From the NCBI RefSeq assembly GCF_014633365.1, contig NC_068351.1, positions 702,001 through 766,000 on the forward strand: a DNA stretch of 64,000 bases, written 5' to 3'. The number at the start of each line of letters is the position of its first letter. Position 1 is the stretch's first letter. Source of the stretch: Diospyros lotus (taxonomy: Eukaryota; Streptophyta; Magnoliopsida; Ericales; Ebenaceae). The notes under the pieces were generated by a model that saw nothing but the letters and a program-made list of their open reading frames with translations, searched no databases and was not told the DNA's origin. This document shows positions 60,211 to 64,000 of this stretch, in pieces. Made by a program: the position numbers and the translations under genes.

Positions 60211-61154
60211 TGCAATATCTCAATCTCCTTGCTTTGGGAGCTATTTGGTGTGCGCTTGCCATTTAACATTCCATTTGATTGGATTGTTCAGGGGATGTTG
60301 TGGTTTGCTTTGTGGATCACTGGAATAGATTTATTAAACGATATAACACATGGATTTATTTTATCAACTGAATTATGGGATATTCACTTAGTTTTGTGCT
60401 AGAGGCATGTGTAAGTAACGGTAAAAATTAATGTTAAGAGTTGATATGTTACAAACTAGGTTTCAATAATATAAAAGAATGTAATTGAACTTTAATTAAT
60501 TAATGCATCAAAGACATTTTAAACTGAGTAAGCTTTATTTAATGTGATATATAATTAACCAAGTTATTACTCCTTTTATGTTATGATGATGCCGTAAGTT
60601 GAAAAGACTGAGATTAAAAATTTCTTTCAACCAAAGTGAAAGTGAGTTGCAGTTCATGTGGATGATTAATGAACTTGTGGGCTTTTTGAACGTTGTACTA
60701 TAGCGATTGGTGATGGTTGCTAGATAAGCCTGTAAAATATATACTCAAAAAAGTTTTTCTCCAACCTTTCTAAAATAGACTTACGACTATAGCCTCATGT
60801 TTTGCTCCCCTTGTCTCCAAATGGAGGTTTTATCACCTTTTGTTTTGTCAATTTCTTTTCAAAATATACAACTCGTCAATGTACGAGTACCATAAAAAAT
60901 ATTTAAAATGAGTACTTAAATGACATTTTCAATTTCTTTTACATTCCATCTGCTGGGATATTTCATGTATAAGGATACTAAGGTTACTAACATAAATTCA
61001 GCAGTTAACCAACATAGCTCAATCTCAAATCAAACCAAAAATATCCAAAAAACAAAATTCAGTTCAATGTTGTAACAAGACTTGAGGACAAAACATAAAT
61101 TCTCAACCTAAAGCAACTAAATAGAGAATCTGCAACAGATCTTCATTGATAAAT
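60211..61154. other. Intergenic DNA without recognised features
   Basis: AT-rich spacer between the TBL pseudogene and the eS4 fragments. Nothing supportable is seen. Confidence 0.45.
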
Positions 61155-61347
61155 TTATGCAGCTACACCTGCTTGTGGAGCAATCCTCTTTCTAGCCTCC
61201 TCAATGATGGACAACTTGATACCCTTGCCCTTGGGAAGTGACACCCACGGCTTTAATTGTACCTTTTCCAATGGTGAAGACATTTCCCATGCGGGTGACA
61301 AACTCCTGGCCAGTTGCATCCTGGATGTGGATGGTCTCAAAGCTTCC
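61155..61347 (-). pseudogene. C-terminal fragment of ribosomal protein eS4 (RPS4) gene
   Basis: On the minus strand, [20 protein letters not shown] and [10 protein letters not shown] match the eS4 C-terminal region. A frameshift follows, then [19 protein letters not shown] and [12 protein letters not shown] with a stop at 61155. The N-terminal and central parts are absent on this strand. The central part occurs 200 bp away in the opposite orientation. Non-functional. Confidence 0.88.
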
Positions 61348-61555
61348 AAACTCTATGTCCTGATTCTGTTTTATTTTTCTTTTGGAGAAATGTATTTTGG
61401 ACCTGTTAGATGGGGAGAGTTTCTCCTGTTATCTTATTTTGATATATGGATGGTAAATATTATATGAGATACCAATTAAAATTTTGATTCCGTACCACAC
61501 GCAATCTTTGTAATTGATGAGTCGTTTGACATATAGTGGAGTTTGTTTTCTGCAG

Positions 61556-61705
61556 TTTAAGCTTTGCAAAGTTCGCTCTGTACAGTTTGGACAGAAAGGC
61601 ATTCCATACCTCTACTACACTTATGATGGTCGGACCATCCGTTATCCTGACCCGCTTATCAAGGCTAATGATACCATCAAACTTGACCTAGAGACAAACA
61701 AGATT
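61556..61705 (+). pseudogene. Central fragment of ribosomal protein eS4 gene, opposite orientation
   Basis: After an acceptor-like TTTCTGCAG the plus strand reads [37 protein letters not shown] and [11 protein letters not shown], the central eS4 region, with one small insertion (YLYYTYDG). Similarity ends after NKI. The retained intron acceptor indicates a DNA-level copy, not a processed mRNA copy. With the minus-strand fragment at 61155-61347 it implies an internal inversion of one duplicated gene. Confidence 0.87.
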
Positions 61706-63480
61706 CTGTTTTGGAAAATGCAAATCAGGTACAAATATTTGGAAGCATTGCCTTCATTGTACGCATTCACATAGTCCCCAGGAATTACATCACATATGTT
61801 ACCAGTTACGAACATCGTGACAGGCGTAATTCTACCACTAGCATAAATGGGCCATCTACACGCCCATTGATAAAAACAACTATTCAACATTGAAAGCAAC
61901 ATAAACAATGCTACTTATATATAAATATTTACACAATGCCTTACTCACATATGATAAAATAACGAAGATACCTCTCTCCCAAATTATCAAATTGAAACTT
62001 CCACGAAACCCTCCCACCTTGAGAAATCTGTCACTACGGTCACACTTGTCACTACGGTCACCCTAGCACCGCCACTCACAGTGCCACTGCCATTGCCGCC
62101 GACGTTTTCAGTCGCTTTTTGGCTACGGATCGGATAATTTTCGTAACTATGAATGAAGCCCAATCAGACTTCATTAGGAGAGTAAGTCTCCATCAAACTT
62201 CATCAGGGGAGTATGTCTGCAAACTTGGCGGAAAAAAGAATCGATGGCTTGGTGGCAGGGGCCACGATGGTGCAGTGATTGGCGTGAGGTAAGATGACGA
62301 GAGGATGCAGCAGTGATCGGTGGTGGCAAAGATGACGGTAGTATGGTGATCAGCACTAGACGAGGCGGCAGGAGAATGCAGCGACGATCAACGGAGACAG
62401 GGACAACGATGGTGCGACGATTGCAGGTGAGGGGATGGGAAGGGATTGACGGTTGTAGCGGCGGCCGACGAGAGGATGAGAAAGGGAGAGAGAAGACGGT
62501 CATGAGAAGGGAAAAGGAAACAATTGCACTTAAAGGACATTTTTATGATTTTAACGCTTTTCGCTCATCCATTATGTACAAGTGGCAATTTTCAAGCAAC
62601 ATGATGATTGCTTTAAAAATAGAATCATTGTATACATTCAGCAAAAGAACAAACCTTGACCTTTCATCTCTGAGGGAATGGAGTCGGGATCAACCCTTTG
62701 TGGAGACGGAAATTCTCGTTGGTATAGGGAATAGACGCAACATCTGGTCCAGAGAGGATGCAATAATTAAGAGACAAATTTGCATTAAGTAAAACAACAA
62801 AATGAATCAACAATTGTGCATTGCAAGCATATATCTTCTTTGACACACAATAATACCTAAGGACAAACTTCCTTGACAGGTGAGATTGGAGACAATATAA
62901 TCCTCAAGGTTGCACCTTTATATACACTTTTATCATCTCCATCCAATTTATTGGTACAAAATTGTTTCAAAGATAGGCATATGGAATTTTATTGGATTCT
63001 AACAATTTAATCATTTTTAAGATAGATATATTGAATTCAGTAATAAGAAATGTAAGTCAAAGTAAGTCAAGAATTTCAGTATAAGGGCGTAGCCATGAAA
63101 CCAGCAAGGTAGGGGTGAGCAGCAGTTCGGTTAAATCAAATTAATCGAGCCAAACCAACTAAATTGGTTGGTTCAGTTCGATTTTTTTGATAAAATAATT
63201 TAATTCGATTAATTTGGTTTGATTTTTTTTATGAAACGGTTCAATTCGGTTTGCAATAATTTAATTTTCAGTTAACCAAACTAACCGGTTAACCGTGTGA
63301 GTTCAACCCCCCCAAACACAGAACTCACATGACCGACACAGACACTCACACTCCCCCATTTTCTCTTTCTCGCTATCTCCCCCCACCATCGCCTGTGAGT
63401 TCGTGTGCTAAGGGATAACCACACCCTCATTCTCTCTCTCTCTCTCTTTCTCTCTCTTTCTCTCACAAGCGATCGAATCG
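61706..63480. other. Intergenic DNA
   Basis: 62170-62510 is GC-richer with imperfect GATGGTG/GACGAC repeats. An open frame there is composition-driven. 63110-63300 is a diverged GGTTCGGTT / AATTCGGTT repeat. A (CT)n run occupies about 63424-63463. No gene is supported. Confidence 0.45.
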
Positions 63481-63497
63481 AACCCTAACCCTAACCC
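63481..63497 (+). promoter_or_regulatory. Telo-box (AACCCTAA repeats) upstream of the last gene
   Basis: AACCCTAACCCTAACCC at 63481-63497, next to CTCGATCGAATCGAACC. Telo-boxes are common in the 5' regions of plant genes for translation and cell-cycle functions. Here it lies about 110-125 bases upstream of the first predicted start codon. Confidence 0.5.
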
Positions 63498-63604
63498 ACA
63501 CTCGATCGAATCGAACCTTAACTTTCACCCTACCATCCATCGCCTTCGTTTCTTCTTTTCCTTGTACTTGGACGATCGACGAGGGCTATTCCAAGATCTG
63601 GGCC

Positions 63605-63738
63605 ATGGCGGCGACGCTAGTAGTGGCGGAGGGGCAATTGGCGACGACGACGTGCGCTTCGAAGCTCGTCGACCAGGCCCTTTTTCTTCCCAATCGCTAC
63701 AAGATCCTTGGGAACCCTCTTGCGTCAAAGACTCAAAG
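63605..63738 (+). CDS. First exon of an unrecognised gene, continues beyond the window
   Basis: ATG in good context (GGCCATGGCGG). The frame reads MAATLVVAEGQLATTTCAS then KLVDQALFLPNRYKILGNPL and ASKTQ, and ends at a donor AAAG|GTACGC at 63738/63739 in phase 2. The intron beyond contains a local repeat (63829-64000). No family is recognised from 44 residues. The reading is supported by the start context, the donor and a telo-box upstream, but other frames are also open here. Confidence 0.45.
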
Positions 63739-63828
63739 GTACGCTATTTATGATTCAGTGATTCTTATTCTAGAAAATTTCGATTGGGAAACTTTGGATA
63801 TTTCCGATTCTTGTTCATTTGTTTTGGA

Positions 63829-64000
63829 AATTCTGATTGGGGATTGGAAAATCGTTTTGGTTTTATGTTCGGTTATACTAGGATTATCGGTTCTGATTGG
63901 GGATTGGAAACTCTCTGCCTATTGTCGGTTCGGTTCGATTATCACATTTGGTTGTTCGGTTATTTTGATTTCGGTTAGTTCGGTTATACTAGGATTATCG
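63829..64000 (+). repeat. Interspersed direct repeats in the last intron
   Basis: TTCTGATTGGGGATTGGAAA occurs at about 63829-63848 and again at about 63891-63910. TCGGTTATACTAGGATTATCG occurs near 63870 and again at the window edge. Local duplication of about 62-107 bp units, function unknown. Confidence 0.7.

Noticed and set aside
62313..62792. 159-codon Arg/Gly-rich frame
   Set aside because: Low-complexity GACGAT repeats; no domain, start context or splice support.
1..64000. CRISPR arrays, rRNA, tRNA or known microRNA precursors
   Set aside because: No regular spacer-repeat arrays and no rRNA blocks. Reading by eye found no tRNA cloverleaf motif or match to common plant microRNAs, but a covariance-model scan would be needed to exclude small RNAs.

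Overview
The window looks like nuclear DNA of a eudicot plant, probably woody. It has compact intron-containing plant genes with GT-AG introns and TATA boxes, separated by AT-rich intergenic DNA full of MITEs, LTR retroelements and solo LTRs. I cannot name the species. There are no CRISPR arrays, bacterial operons, rRNA or convincing tRNA genes. Layout, part 1 (1-38.3 kb, gene-rich): 3' part of a SCAR/WAVE actin-nucleation gene (+); a WRKY33-type group I transcription factor (+); a CASP-like 4B membrane protein (-); a single-exon membrane-anchored methyltransferase-like gene with a 34-codon upstream ORF (+); a clade-E-like PP2C with an N-myristoylation start (+); a PATELLIN-6-like Sec14/GOLD gene (-) with a one-base frame break; a MIF/D-dopachrome-tautomerase-like gene (+) with a GC-AG intron and two alternative last exons; a PRA1.B gene (+) with a one-base frame break; and an Abraxas/FAM175-like gene (+) whose intron holds a solo LTR. 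From memory of Arabidopsis locus numbers, this order merges At2g38440-At2g38480 (SCAR2, WRKY33, CASPL4B1), At5g01730-At5g01640 (SCAR4, methyltransferase, PP2C, MDL2, PRA1.B5) and At3g51660-At3g51670 (MDL3, PATL6). It may therefore keep an ancestral gene order that Arabidopsis has split among duplicated blocks. Layout, part 2 (38.3-64 kb, accessory): a Tourist/Harbinger-like MITE; a minus-strand gag-only Ty3/gypsy-type retroelement with LTRs, primer binding site and polypurine tract; a decayed DREB2 copy in inverted orientation to an intact DREB2 gene 3.3 kb away; then a TRICHOME BIREFRINGENCE-LIKE (TBL) pseudogene on the minus strand. A non-autonomous LTR retroelement splits the last part of the TBL pseudogene, and both LTRs of that element were themselves each hit by another solo LTR of 2.4-2.7 kb. 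Downstream are two oppositely oriented fragments of a cytosolic ribosomal protein eS4 gene and the first exon of an unrecognised gene running off the right edge. The genes do not form one pathway: they cover actin and cell shape (SCAR), defence transcription (WRKY33), membrane scaffold (CASPL), phosphatase signalling, phosphoinositide and membrane trafficking (PATL6, PRA1) and stress transcription (DREB2). The most useful second looks are the alternative-last-exon design of the MIF-like gene, the extended AP2-domain loop in both DREB2 copies, the 171-codon tandem duplication inside SCAR, the uORF of the methyltransferase-like gene, and the nested retroelement insertions in TBL.
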